DNA of 64,000 nt. Source: Vreelandella maris (GTDB lineage: Bacteria; Pseudomonadota; Gammaproteobacteria; Pseudomonadales; Halomonadaceae). The stretch spans positions 186,001-250,000 of the forward strand of contig NZ_JABWCV010000003.1 in the NCBI RefSeq assembly GCF_013371085.1, in the 5' to 3' direction. The position numbers and the translations under genes were made by a program. The notes below the pieces were generated by a model that was not told the DNA's origin, made no database searches, and saw nothing but the letters and a program-made list of their open reading frames with translations. Each line of letters opens with the position of its first letter. Within the stretch, counting starts at the first letter, position 1. Positions 44,510 through 53,435 of the stretch are shown piece after piece.

Positions 44510-46643
44510 GAGTCGATTTCCCAAATAGGGCGGATCGTGATGGTTTGCTAGAGGAGGTGGCTTTGCGCGCACGTGTCAGCGCCACGAGCCGTTGACGAAC
44601 CTCATCCGATGTCAGTAAATCGTTGGCATCGGATGCCCAGCGCCGACGCCAATTAGGGTGCTCATCCACCGTGTTTGGTAAGTTGGCTTGCTCCTCAAGC
44701 CCCAGGGCGTCTTCAACTGGGAGCAGGAGTAACGGCGCGGGCGTGGCAGCTAAGTGGCGCGCACACGCATCGAGTACCTGCGAGGCGGGTATATCGGCCG
44801 CTTCTAGTGTCTCGGTCGTCGGCTTTACACCCAGTAAGCCCAGCGTAGTGGCGAGTTTGGCCCGTTCCTTGCGCCTGGCTAGCTGTTCGCTTTCAGCACT
44901 TTGCGTTTCCTTGAGTAGCCCCAGGCGGCTGCGCCATTCAATATCGCGCCCCGCCCACCAGCCCGCCACGGTGGGCAGGTCATGGGTTGAGGAGGTTGCC
45001 ATGGCATGTGGGTTCCAATCGCTGGCGGCAAGGAAGTTATGCGCCTCGTCCTGCTCGAACCACAGCACCTGCATGCCTAATATGCCGCGGGCGGTAAGGC
45101 GTTCGCGAAAGCCGGGGGCGACGGTGCCCAGGTCTTCACCAATCACGATGCCGCGGTGTCGCCAGGACTCCAGTGCCACCAGGCGCAGCATGTCGTCTAG
45201 CGGGTAGCGGAGATAACCGCCTTCAGTGGGCGGTGCGCCACGAGGGATGAGCCATAGTCGCAACAAGCCAAGGATATGATCGATCCGCACCCCGCCGGCA
45301 TGGGCGAAGGCACTGCGCAGCATGTCGATAAAACTACGAAAGCCTGAACGCTTTAGGCCATCGGGAGAAAAAGCGGCAAGCCCCCAATCCTGGCCATGGG
45401 CATTAAACAGGTCGGGTGGGGCGCCGATTGAGACGCCTTCCAGCATATCCGTTGGGCGGCTCCAGGTTTGGCTGCCTCCAGCATCTGCCCCTACCGCCAG
45501 ATCAGCGATCAACCCAATCGCCATGCCGCTCTCACGGGCGACGCGCTGGGCACGGGAGAGCCCCTCAGCGGTTATCCACTGCAAGAAAGCATGAAAACCT
45601 ATTTCATCGGCGCGGGTTTCGGCGAAGTGAGCGAGTTTAGGGCTGGCGGGGTCGCGTAGCTCCGCGGGCCATTCTCGCCAGTCGCCGGGGCCGAGTTCTC
45701 TTTGCAGCGCTTCGAAGCGGCAATGATCTTCCAGCAAGGCACCACCCGCACGGCGAAATGCCTGCATCTCTCGGTGTAGGGCTTTTGCTTCATCATCTTC
45801 ACGCGCCATGAAGTCATCGTAGAGATAACGCAGCCAGGAGAGCTTGGCGCGTGCTGCCTCGGGCCAGTCGAGGTAGTCATCGGCTTCCAGGCGTCGCAGC
45901 TCAGCTTGCAGCCCATTACGGGCCTGAGCGTCATGAACGCTGGCGTCGCCCAGCAGGGTTTCCGCAGCGCTGTAAAGCACGTTATAGAATAGGCGGGTGG
46001 AGGGGGAGTAGGGGCTGTAGCGCTCAGGGTCGGCGCTGAACATGGCATGGGTCGGGCTAATCGCCAGGGCATCCGCGCCTTGCTCGGCGGCATGCAAAAC
46101 GCACTGTTCCAGCGCCAAGGTGTCGCCAATACCGCCGTCACCGGGGCGCCGCAAGGCGTAAAGCTGCGCTGCCAAGCCCCATAGCCGTGGTGTGGTCTCA
46201 CCGCTGGCGTCACTAAGCGAATAACACTGGTGTGGCGCGATGGCCAGGGTCAGTTCGGTATCGGCTATCTGCAACTGGTGATAGCCGATCTCGGTAACGC
46301 TGGGCACCGCACCATTATCGTCGAGGTAACCTTTTTGAGAGCCGCCTTGTTCAAGCTGCAATGTAAACGCGGTGCTGGGAGGCAACGGCGAGGGCAGCGT
46401 GATCGGTGTGTCACAGTCGGCGGTAAGCAGCGGTGGCCATTCTGCAGGGCTTGACGGTGCATGGAGATGTTTCAGGCGTTGCAAGCCTTCCTCTATGGCG
46501 GACTCACTCGCCGTTGAATAGCCGAGTACGTCCAGTAGGTTACGCTGAGCCTGCTCAGACAATTGGCAGGGCTCGCCGTCGCTATTTTCCCACTCCAGCA
46601 GTAAACCGGCCGCTTCGGCGAGTTCCTTCAACGGCGCTTTCAT
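44502..46643 (-). CDS. malQ: 4-alpha-glucanotransferase (amylomaltase) MalQ
   Basis: 713 residues, GH77. Catalytic Asp lies in GGVRIDHILGLLRLW, Glu in IVIGEDLGTVAPGF and Asp in SSTHDLPTVAGWW. An N-terminal ~150-residue module (LAEAAGLLLEWENSDGEP) is typical of E. coli-type MalQ. It disproportionates maltodextrins and so recycles short chains left by TreY/TreZ and GlgX. It overlaps treZ (ATGA, 4 bases) and treY (8 bases), evidence of a single coupled message. AGGAGG precedes the ATG. Confidence 0.94.
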   Translation of the reverse strand: MKAPLKELAEAAGLLLEWENSDGEPCQLSEQAQRNLLDVLGYSTASESAIEEGLQRLKHLHAPSSPAEWPPLLTADCDTPITLPSPLPPSTAFTLQLEQGGSQKGYLDDNGAVPSVTEIGYHQLQIADTELTLAIAPHQCYSLSDASGETTPRLWGLAAQLYALRRPGDGGIGDTLALEQCVLHAAEQGADALAISPTHAMFSADPERYSPYSPSTRLFYNVLYSAAETLLGDASVHDAQARNGLQAELRRLEADDYLDWPEAARAKLSWLRYLYDDFMAREDDEAKALHREMQAFRRAGGALLEDHCRFEALQRELGPGDWREWPAELRDPASPKLAHFAETRADEIGFHAFLQWITAEGLSRAQRVARESGMAIGLIADLAVGADAGGSQTWSRPTDMLEGVSIGAPPDLFNAHGQDWGLAAFSPDGLKRSGFRSFIDMLRSAFAHAGGVRIDHILGLLRLWLIPRGAPPTEGGYLRYPLDDMLRLVALESWRHRGIVIGEDLGTVAPGFRERLTARGILGMQVLWFEQDEAHNFLAASDWNPHAMATSSTHDLPTVAGWWAGRDIEWRSRLGLLKETQSAESEQLARRKERAKLATTLGLLGVKPTTETLEAADIPASQVLDACARHLAATPAPLLLLPVEDALGLEEQANLPNTVDEHPNWRRRWASDANDLLTSDEVRQRLVALTRARKATSSSKPSRSALFGKSTHE

Positions 46644-48472
46644 GCACTGACCTCCTCATCACCGGGGTTGTGACGCAACCAGGCAGCCGCGGTGCGGGCT
46701 GGCATCCGGCCGCTCTCGGCGGCCTTTGCGGCCCCTTCGGTGGTTTCATAAAGCAGTTGACCTACTCCCAGCCCTGGCGTGGCTGCCGCCTGCTGCCCAA
46801 GGTTGAGTGCTATCACCAGTTGGGTGTCGTCATTCATTCGCCAGCGGGCCAGTACTGCCTTCTCGCCGAGCACTTTTGCCCCCAGTGCTTCCGCGCCAGG
46901 CAGGCGCGGCACAATATGCTGGTGGCGAAGTGCTAATAGCGTGCGATAGCGCTGCAAGCAGGCGGCAAAGGGAGAGGTTTCCCTCGCGGCGAAGTCGGGG
47001 ATGGAGGCTTCGAAGGTGGTCAGCGCATTAGGGTCGGGTATGCGCTCGCGGCTTTTCTCGTCAAGAAAAGCGCTAAAGTCGGCAAACTCTGCCCGGCGTC
47101 CTTCGCGAACCGCTTGGGCGAGCTCCTCATTGTGTTCGGTGAAGAATAGAAAGGGCCGGGTGGAGCCCCACTCTTCGCCCATGAACAGCAGTGGAATCAT
47201 GGGTGACAGCAGCAGTAAAACCTCAGCGGCTGCCAGTGAGTCGGCATCGGCGAGCATACTCAACCGTTCGCCGAGTGCGCGGTTGCCGGTCTGGTCATGA
47301 TTCTGGAGAAACGCTACAAAGGCAGTCGGCGGCAGATGGGTGCTGGGCTCTCCTCTGGAGTGGCCATGACGCGATGTATGGCCCTGAAATATAAAGCCTT
47401 CACTGAGGCAGCGGGCCAGCCGGGGCGTAGCGTTATCGACAAAATCGCTGTAATAGCCTTCCTGCTCGCCGGTCAGCAAGACATGCATCACGTTGTGCCA
47501 GTCGTCATTCCATTGAGCGGTAAACTGCTGTTGGTTGAGCAGGCTGGCGGTATTGCCTTCGTTCTCTAGCACCAGATGAATATGCCGCTCCGGGGGTATT
47601 CGGGTGTGTATTGTTTCGGCCAACTCGACCAGGAAATCCTGCTCGCTAATGGCGTGGACAGCATCGAAGCGCAAGCCATCCAGGTGGTACTCCTCTAGCC
47701 ACATCAAGGCGTTATCGATGAAGTAACGGCGTACCATTGGTTGGCGAAAGTCGATGGAGGGCCCCCAGGGCGTGACCAAATCCTCACGGAAGAAGGCGCC
47801 AGCATAGTTAGCCAAATAGTTGCCGTCGGGGCCGAAGTGGTTGTAGACCACATCAAGAAACACCATCAGTCCGTAGGAGTGGGCCTCGTCGATCAGTGCT
47901 TTCATGTCATCAGGGCTGCCGTAGGAGGCTTCCACCGCGTAGGGCAGCACGCCGTCGTAGCCCCAGTTACGCGCACCGGGAAATTCAGAGACCGGCATCA
48001 ACTCAATGGCAGTGACCCCCAGTTCGGCCAGGTAGGGCAGGTGTTGGCGCACGCCTTTAAAGCCACCCAGGGTGCCGACATGCAGTTCGTAAAGCACGGT
48101 TTCGTGCCACGGGCGCCCCTGCCAGTGGGCATTTTTCCACTGGTAGTGATTGGAGTCGATCACCACACTGGGGCCGTCGATATCACCGGCCTGGGCACGG
48201 GCGGCAGGGTCGGGCACTAGGCTGCCCTGCTCATCGTTCTCATCGTCGAACACTCGATAGCGGTAGCGAGCACCGTGCTCACAAGCCACTTCGGCCGTTG
48301 CGCGGCCGTCATCGGCCTGGTCCATGGTGACACTGGGCAGTCCTTCAACCTCTACATCGACCCGTCGAGCGCCTGGCGCCCAGAGCACGAACCGAGTTAA
48401 GCCTTCCTTGACGATCTGCGCGCCGAAGGCAGGTTGAAACCTATGCTTTTGCAGCTGAGGCCTTTCAAACAT
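46640..48472 (-). CDS. treZ: Malto-oligosyltrehalose trehalohydrolase TreZ
   Basis: 610 residues. An N-terminal CBM48-like domain (about 10-110; GLTRFVLWAPGARRVDVEVEG) precedes a GH13_10 barrel with Asp (LDGLRFDAVHAI), Glu (IHLVLENEGNTAS) and Asp (LQNHDQTGNRALGERL). It releases free trehalose from maltooligosyl trehalose. It follows glgA by a 63-base gap containing GTGARA repeats, and overlaps malQ by four bases. AGAGGTGG precedes the ATG. Confidence 0.94.
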   Translation of the reverse strand: MFERPQLQKHRFQPAFGAQIVKEGLTRFVLWAPGARRVDVEVEGLPSVTMDQADDGRATAEVACEHGARYRYRVFDDENDEQGSLVPDPAARAQAGDIDGPSVVIDSNHYQWKNAHWQGRPWHETVLYELHVGTLGGFKGVRQHLPYLAELGVTAIELMPVSEFPGARNWGYDGVLPYAVEASYGSPDDMKALIDEAHSYGLMVFLDVVYNHFGPDGNYLANYAGAFFREDLVTPWGPSIDFRQPMVRRYFIDNALMWLEEYHLDGLRFDAVHAISEQDFLVELAETIHTRIPPERHIHLVLENEGNTASLLNQQQFTAQWNDDWHNVMHVLLTGEQEGYYSDFVDNATPRLARCLSEGFIFQGHTSRHGHSRGEPSTHLPPTAFVAFLQNHDQTGNRALGERLSMLADADSLAAAEVLLLLSPMIPLLFMGEEWGSTRPFLFFTEHNEELAQAVREGRRAEFADFSAFLDEKSRERIPDPNALTTFEASIPDFAARETSPFAACLQRYRTLLALRHQHIVPRLPGAEALGAKVLGEKAVLARWRMNDDTQLVIALNLGQQAAATPGLGVGQLLYETTEGAAKAAESGRMPARTAAAWLRHNPGDEEVSA

Positions 48473-48480
48473 CGCTTGCC

Positions 48481-48522
48481 ACCTCTTTCACCAGTCGCTT
48501 TCACAGGGGCGTTCTCACTTCT
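48481..48522. repeat. Imperfect GTGAAAG-type repeats between glgA and treZ
   Basis: On the minus strand the gap reads as successive units GTGAGAA, GTGAGAACGCCCCT, GTGAAAGCGACTG and GTGAAAGAGGTGG, the last carrying the treZ ribosome site. Spacing is 7-14 bases, each unit starting with GTGA. Confidence 0.45.
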
Positions 48523-48535
48523 CACCAGGACCTTT

Positions 48536-50215
48536 TTACTGGGCCAGGGACGCCTCGTTACCTGCCTGCTCAAGGGCCTGCAGGTACAGCTTGCTGTAGG
48601 GGACGATTGACTGCTTCCAGTGGTAACGTCCCGCCATCGCCGCGCCGCGCATGGCATTGAACAGGTCGGTTGAGCGGTACACGGCAAAGGCGCGCTGAAT
48701 GGCATGCATGTAGCTGCCGAACTGCATGTCGTCGAACAAAAAACCGGTCACGCCGTCCTCAATCGTATCGGCCAGGCCGCCGGTGCGGTGAGCGATCGGC
48801 AGGGAGCCGAAACGCTGGGCATACATCTGACTCAGCCCGCAGGGTTCGAAGCGTGATGGCATCAACAGAAAGTCACTCCCCGCGAAAAGGCAGCGCGCTT
48901 GGTACTCATCGAAACCGATGTAAGCGGCGATGGCGCCAGGAAAGCGAATGGCCAGCTTACGCAGGGCTTCCTCAACGTGGTGTTCACCGCAGCCCATAAA
49001 GACGATTTGGCCGCCCGCATGGACAATGGCCTTCGCGGCCTCGATGGTCAGATCCAGCCCTTTCTGATGCACCATGCGTGATATCACCGCAAACAAGGGG
49101 CCTTGGCTGGGGGTTAGCCCAAAGTGACGACGCACATAATCAGCATTGGCACGCTTACCGCGCCAATCGTTAGAGGAAAACGCTTGGATCAAAAGACTAT
49201 CGGTGCGTGGGTCCCAGGAGTCGTCAATGCCATTGGGAATGCCGCTTAAGCAACCTTGTTCGGCTTTGCAGCGAAGTAGCCCGTCGAGCCCACAGCCGAA
49301 TTTCGGTGTAGTGATCTCCTGGGCATAGGTCGCACTAACGGTGGTCACTTGCGAGGCATAGACGATTCCCGCTTTCATAAAGGAAATGTCGCCATAGTAT
49401 TCGACGCCATCAATATGAAACGCCTCGTCAGGAATGCCGAGCACCTCAAGGCGCGAGGCATCAAACACGCCCTGGTAAGCCAGATTATGAATGGTAAAAA
49501 CAGTCGGGATGGGTTGCCCTTGGCCTTGCCAGTGCAAATACGCCGGTGCCAAGCCACAGGCCCAATCGTTGAGGTGCAATAACTGGGGCTGCCAATCGAG
49601 ATTTGCCTTGCCCAAGGCGATATCGGCAGCTGCCCGTGACAGGCGAGCAAAGCGGATATCATTATCTTTCCAGCCTTCATCTTGACCATCGCCATAACCG
49701 CTAGAGCCGGTGCCATAGGGAGTGCCTTCACGCTCATAAAGCTCTGGGCAGAGCAGTACATAAACGATCAGCCCATCGCGGCAGGTTAGCTGGCCAATAT
49801 CACACGCTGGCAATCCCGCAAAAGAAGGCAAATGGCCAACCGTTACAATGTCATAGTTGGACTGAACCATTTCCCGATAAGCGGGGATTAATACTCGTAC
49901 ATCGTGATGCGCTGCCAGTGCGCGGGGAAGTGCCGAGGAGACATCGCCCAGACCGCCGACCTTAACGAAATCGGTAATTTCAGTGGTAACAAATAGAATG
50001 CGCTGTGGAGAGTCGAGTTTATCGTTATGGCTTCGATCGATAATGTCATAACGGCGATCGGTAACAGTTTGATTTAAATGGTGCCGGGGGATTACTTGGT
50101 TATGGGTAAAAGGAACCTCTTTCAGTCTAGGCCCCTCTTGTTCGTCATTTTCTACCATGCTCTCGTCCGGCATGCTTTTAATGTTAGCAACCTCACTCAA
50201 AGCCACATCGCCCAT
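48536..50215 (-). CDS. glgA: Glycogen synthase GlgA (GT5)
   Basis: 559 residues. The GT5 signature KVGGLGDV lies at residues 85-92 and the C-terminal nucleotide-sugar site at SRFEPCGLSQMYAQRFGSLPI, with RTGGLADTI after it. The ~70 residues before the catalytic fold are hydrophilic and unusual (ordinary GlgA begins within ~5 residues of the fold), yet the ATG at 50215 has a very good GGGAGG site, so the extension is probably real. It polymerises glucosyl units from a nucleotide sugar. First gene of the nine-gene cluster; no glgC is linked, so the glucosyl donor source is open. Confidence 0.92.
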   Translation of the reverse strand: MGDVALSEVANIKSMPDESMVENDEQEGPRLKEVPFTHNQVIPRHHLNQTVTDRRYDIIDRSHNDKLDSPQRILFVTTEITDFVKVGGLGDVSSALPRALAAHHDVRVLIPAYREMVQSNYDIVTVGHLPSFAGLPACDIGQLTCRDGLIVYVLLCPELYEREGTPYGTGSSGYGDGQDEGWKDNDIRFARLSRAAADIALGKANLDWQPQLLHLNDWACGLAPAYLHWQGQGQPIPTVFTIHNLAYQGVFDASRLEVLGIPDEAFHIDGVEYYGDISFMKAGIVYASQVTTVSATYAQEITTPKFGCGLDGLLRCKAEQGCLSGIPNGIDDSWDPRTDSLLIQAFSSNDWRGKRANADYVRRHFGLTPSQGPLFAVISRMVHQKGLDLTIEAAKAIVHAGGQIVFMGCGEHHVEEALRKLAIRFPGAIAAYIGFDEYQARCLFAGSDFLLMPSRFEPCGLSQMYAQRFGSLPIAHRTGGLADTIEDGVTGFLFDDMQFGSYMHAIQRAFAVYRSTDLFNAMRGAAMAGRYHWKQSIVPYSKLYLQALEQAGNEASLAQ

Positions 50216-50245
50216 GTTCTACCTCCCTGGATTACCATGGTCAAC

Positions 50246-50335
50246 ACTGTTTAACTGATAGCTTTTAACTAGATGGCCTTAAGTCAGGCCGTATTTAACT
50301 ATCTAATATTTAACTATCGAGTATTTAACTACCTA
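50246..50335. repeat. 15-bp TTAACT tandem repeat array in the glgA leader
   Basis: Three clear units at 50291-50305, 50306-50320 and 50321-50335 (GTATTTAACTATCTA and close variants) are preceded by weaker units in which TTAACT or TTAAGT recurs at 50251, 50265 and 50279. The period is 14-15 bases. On the glgA strand each unit contains AGTTAAA. The array lies 30-120 bases before the glgA ATG. Confidence 0.8.
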
Positions 50336-50719
50336 GCTCATTACTCCTTAATGACTTCCTTTCCTTACCCTCGGCTACCATGCTTCTAGGCGTTGCATCG
50401 GAAGTCGCTACTTAAGAACAGGCGCTACTTAAAAACTATAGTTGAGAAATCATAGGTTAGCTAAATGGGGGGCGACCATAACCTACATCAATAAGCGTGT
50501 TAAATAAGTATTGGAAGAGCTAAAGAGGCACAATGGAAGAGCGGTTAAGTCCGTTAAATGCTTTGGCTTTAAAGGGTTATGTTTAAAATTTAATAAAAGA
50601 TAAGAGGGTTTTTTCTATTTTTGTTTGTTGAATTTCCCTGTATCTTTAGTGAACTGGGCTGTTTTTTTAACAAAAGTAAATAGTAACTTTGGCTTGCTTA
50701 TTAATCGCTTAGGGCAGGG

Positions 50720-50754
50720 GGCGAGGCCATTGTGAAAAAAAGCATGGCCTCGCC
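50720..50754 (-). terminator. Hairpin just downstream of lysO
   Basis: An 11-bp perfect stem GGCGAGGCCAT / ATGGCCTCGCC with a 13-base loop, starting five bases after the lysO stop. There is no T-run after it, so terminator function is likely but unproved. Confidence 0.5.
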
Positions 50755-50758
50755 GCAT

Positions 50759-51691
50759 TTAAGCCGATAGTGAAAGAAAAAACAGGATCAGCGGGGGGGA
50801 TAGCAGCGAAAGAATAAACCCGCTGACCACGGCGATAGGGACGCAGGCCACGCCGCCATGTTGCTGAATGACGGGCAAGGTGAAATCCATAGAGGTCGCC
50901 CCGCCGTAGCCAATCGCCAGCGCGGTATGGCGATGGATCACCAACGGAATCAGGATAAACGCCAGCAGCTCGCGGGTGAGGTCGTTGAAGAATGCCACGC
51001 CACCCATTAGTGGGCCTAATTGATCGCCAATTAGAATCGCCGAAAGCGAATACCAGCCGAAGCCCGAGGCCATCGCCAATCCTTCGTTCCAGCTAAGTGA
51101 AAGCAGCGGGGCGGCAACCAGGCCCGCCAGTAATGAGCTGATTGCTAGAGTAACTGCAATCGCCAGCCCCATACGGTTAAGCAGGATTTGTCTAAGAGGC
51201 ATGCCTGAGTTGCGCAGCTGGCAGCCAATCAGTGCTAATAATAGGTACAGCACCCATTCGGCGAGTAAATCGGCGGTGCTGAAAAGCCCTTCGCCCACAA
51301 GAGGCCCTAACAACAGGCCGGCGATAACGCCACCTGCCACCACAGCAACGAGCAACAGTGAGCCCTGCATGGCGGCCAATTTACTGGTGGGTGCATTCTT
51401 AACCACCGGCGAGTGACCTGCCTTAAGGGGCAAGCGGCATGATAACCACCAAAGCGCTGCTAGGTTAAAGGCGGTGGTAATGCTAAATAGTAGTAGGGCG
51501 TTGCCACCTAAGCGTGAAAATTGGCTAGCTAGGTTTTCTAGCCCCGCCAAACTGACGCCCATGAACAGTAAAATCAAATAAACCGAGCCGCTAACGGCTC
51601 GGTTTATTAACTGCTGTAAGCGGGTGGAAGGCACCGGTACCAAGTAGCCAAGAACCAGCGGTAGCAAAACAATCAATAAACCTGAAAACAT
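50759..51691 (-). CDS. lysO: LysO-family (DUF340) lysine exporter homologue
   Basis: 310 residues with about eight to nine membrane segments. The C-terminal GYGGATSMDFTLPVIQQHGG is the characteristic Asp-containing motif of the YbjE/LysO family, which exports L-lysine from the cytoplasm. The N-terminal half matches the DUF340 hydrophobic pattern (LLIVLLPLVLGYLVP). The ATG directly abuts the stop codon of the DUF3108 gene (TAAATG), so the two are co-translated. Regulation is unknown; E. coli lysO is ArgP-controlled. Confidence 0.82.
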   Translation of the reverse strand: MFSGLLIVLLPLVLGYLVPVPSTRLQQLINRAVSGSVYLILLFMGVSLAGLENLASQFSRLGGNALLLFSITTAFNLAALWWLSCRLPLKAGHSPVVKNAPTSKLAAMQGSLLLVAVVAGGVIAGLLLGPLVGEGLFSTADLLAEWVLYLLLALIGCQLRNSGMPLRQILLNRMGLAIAVTLAISSLLAGLVAAPLLSLSWNEGLAMASGFGWYSLSAILIGDQLGPLMGGVAFFNDLTRELLAFILIPLVIHRHTALAIGYGGATSMDFTLPVIQQHGGVACVPIAVVSGFILSLLSPPLILFFLSLSA

Positions 51692-52411
51692 TTAGGGTGC
51701 CGTGCCCCCGTCTGGGTTGAAGTTGGTTAACGTCAACTGCGTTTCGCGGCTGCCCTCTTTTTGGTACACCGCAGACAGAATCAAGCCGGGCCAGTCGGGG
51801 TGAAAGTGAAGTTGCAGCAGGCGGTCAGGTTTCTCAATATCAATCAAGGATACCTGCAGCGCTTCAAACTCCCCGGCAGGCACGCGAATGGTGTCAGGGG
51901 CGTTGGTATTTTTTTCTGTAACATAATACTGAAAGTGCTCATCACGCCCCTTTTGATTGACGAATTCAATCTCGCAAGGAGCGCTCTCGATGCAGTTTTC
52001 GTGTCCCGCCCGGCGAGATAAATCAAACAGCGCCGTTTGCCGATCTAAGCTAGGAATATCGTTTTCGTTCAATTCATAGCTATCACCGACACCTAACACT
52101 GAATAGCTGCTATTAAAGAGCAGCGACTGGGTCTCATCGCCATTGACAGCAAAACGACTGAATTCCTGGCCGCGTGCCACGGTAATGGAAAAACGCATGT
52201 CGCTTAACCAGTGGCTACCTTCGTTAGTGAGCCGGTGGGTGATGGTGGCCCCAGGCCAGCCGCGCACTTCAAGCCGGTATTGGGCCTCAAAGGGGCGTGG
52301 GTCTTTGAGTGTGTCTGCTGCTAACGCCATGCCGCTTAACCAGAAGGCGGCAAGGCTCAATCCTACCCCTGCAAGCGAGCGACTAGGCTGTCGTGCAAAA
52401 ACATTGGCCAA
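51692..52411 (-). CDS. DUF3108 periplasmic protein, TTG start
   Basis: 239 residues. The start is TTG at 52411 with GGAGG seven bases upstream; the nearest ATG is out of frame. A signal peptide covers about residues 1-31 (LAGVGLSLAAFWLSGMALAAD). The mature domain is beta-rich DUF3108 (FEAQYRLEVRGWPGATITHRL, then PAGEFEALQV and LHFHPDWPGLILSAVYQ). Cys140 and Cys145 or nearby (NCIESAPCE) could form a disulfide. The function is unknown. It sits directly upstream of lysO. Confidence 0.75.
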   Translation of the reverse strand: MANVFARQPSRSLAGVGLSLAAFWLSGMALAADTLKDPRPFEAQYRLEVRGWPGATITHRLTNEGSHWLSDMRFSITVARGQEFSRFAVNGDETQSLLFNSSYSVLGVGDSYELNENDIPSLDRQTALFDLSRRAGHENCIESAPCEIEFVNQKGRDEHFQYYVTEKNTNAPDTIRVPAGEFEALQVSLIDIEKPDRLLQLHFHPDWPGLILSAVYQKEGSRETQLTLTNFNPDGGTAP

Positions 52412-52499
52412 GGCCGTTCCTCCAAAAATGGTGTCTTCCTAAGAGCCTTTAGCCAGCGCTTGGTTCCCCGTGCGCTAGTAACCGCGGTGGAGGAGGGCT

Positions 52500-53435
52500 T
52501 CAGTAGCCCGCGTCCGGGTTGACGGTAGAGAGTTTTTCACCCGACTCGAAGGCATGTAAGTAGGAAATTACTTGATCGATGGCATCATTCAGCGGCGTAG
52601 GCGCCGCCATATGCGGCGTGACAATCACATGGGGATGCTGCCATAGCGGACTATTTGTCGGCAGCGGTTCCTCCTGAAAGACATCCAGTAGTGCCCCTCG
52701 CAAGTGGCCCGGCTGGTCAGCGCTGCCCAACGCGTCCAGCAATGCCTGTTCATCAATCAAGCTGCCCCGGCCAGGGTTGATCACGCTGGCGCCTTTGGGT
52801 AATTGGGCCAGTCGCTCGGCGTTAAGAATGTGTTGGGTCGCTTCCGTGTCAGGCAAAATAGTGACTAAGCTTTGCACCTGTCCTAGCAGTTCGGTTAGCC
52901 CGTTATCGCCGTGAAAACAGTGTACGCCGCTAATTTGCTTGGGCGAGCGGCTCCAGCCCAGCACCGGAAAACCAGCTTGCTGCAAAGCGCTGGCCACAAA
53001 ACCACCTATCGCCCCCAGGCCTAGTACACCCACCGGCCACTGCGATTTCTCTACCACGGCCTGTGGTTGCCAGGTGGCGCTTTGCTGCTGTTCCCGGTAA
53101 CGGTCCATGCTGCGGTAAAAATGCAGCACACCATACAGGGCGTAATCGGCCATTAACTCGCCCATGCCCGCATCGCGTAACTTCACAATCGGTACATCGC
53201 TAGGCAGCCCTGGCGTTTTGAGTAGGTAATCCACCCCGGCGCCTAAGTTGATAATGCCTTTTAGCTGAGTCTGCTCTTGCAGCAAATGCGCAGGGGCTTT
53301 CCAAATGGCGAGGTAGTCAGCTTGCTTTCGCTCCTCCGCGGGTGCTTCGCTAGTTAGCACGGTAGCTTGGGGCAGTGCCTGTGAAAGCGCCTCCTGCCAC
53401 TGTGTAGCTTCGTCAATATGGACAATAATTTTCAT
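52500..53435 (-). CDS. ghrA: Glyoxylate/hydroxypyruvate reductase A (GhrA-type)
   Basis: 311 residues from the ATG at 53435 (MKIIVHIDE), matching E. coli GhrA (312); AGGAGG precedes it. D-2-hydroxyacid dehydrogenase fold: NADPH Rossmann motif VGVLGLGAIGGFVASAL, catalytic Arg in INPGRGSLIDE, Glu in DVFQEEPLP and His in VIVTPHMAAPT. It reduces glyoxylate and hydroxypyruvate. A 22-residue in-frame upstream extension is not typical. Divergent from the doe cluster; a metabolic link (glyoxylate, or glycolate from haloacetate) is speculative. Confidence 0.88.
   Translation of the reverse strand: MKIIVHIDEATQWQEALSQALPQATVLTSEAPAEERKQADYLAIWKAPAHLLQEQTQLKGIINLGAGVDYLLKTPGLPSDVPIVKLRDAGMGELMADYALYGVLHFYRSMDRYREQQQSATWQPQAVVEKSQWPVGVLGLGAIGGFVASALQQAGFPVLGWSRSPKQISGVHCFHGDNGLTELLGQVQSLVTILPDTEATQHILNAERLAQLPKGASVINPGRGSLIDEQALLDALGSADQPGHLRGALLDVFQEEPLPTNSPLWQHPHVIVTPHMAAPTPLNDAIDQVISYLHAFESGEKLSTVNPDAGY

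Larger units (their letters stand above)
50216..50758. promoter_or_regulatory. Long AT-rich intergenic region upstream of glgA
   Basis: 543 bases with no credible gene. It holds the glgA ribosome site, a tandem 15-bp repeat array (50246-50335), a 10-bp direct repeat CGCTACTTAA at 50406-50415 and 50423-50432 (period 17), and at its far end a hairpin next to lysO (50720-50754). The composition is much more AT-rich than the neighbours. The promoter of the trehalose/glucan cluster must lie here; no single -35/-10 pair stands out by eye. Confidence 0.6.

Noticed and set aside
32400-46000. Numerous open frames opposite the glg/tre genes
   Set aside because: All coincide with long GH13/GH77 genes whose catalytic motifs are intact; treated as shadows.
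50246-50335. Tandem repeats upstream of glgA as a possible CRISPR array
   Set aside because: Units are 15 bases and contiguous, with no spacers and no cas genes.
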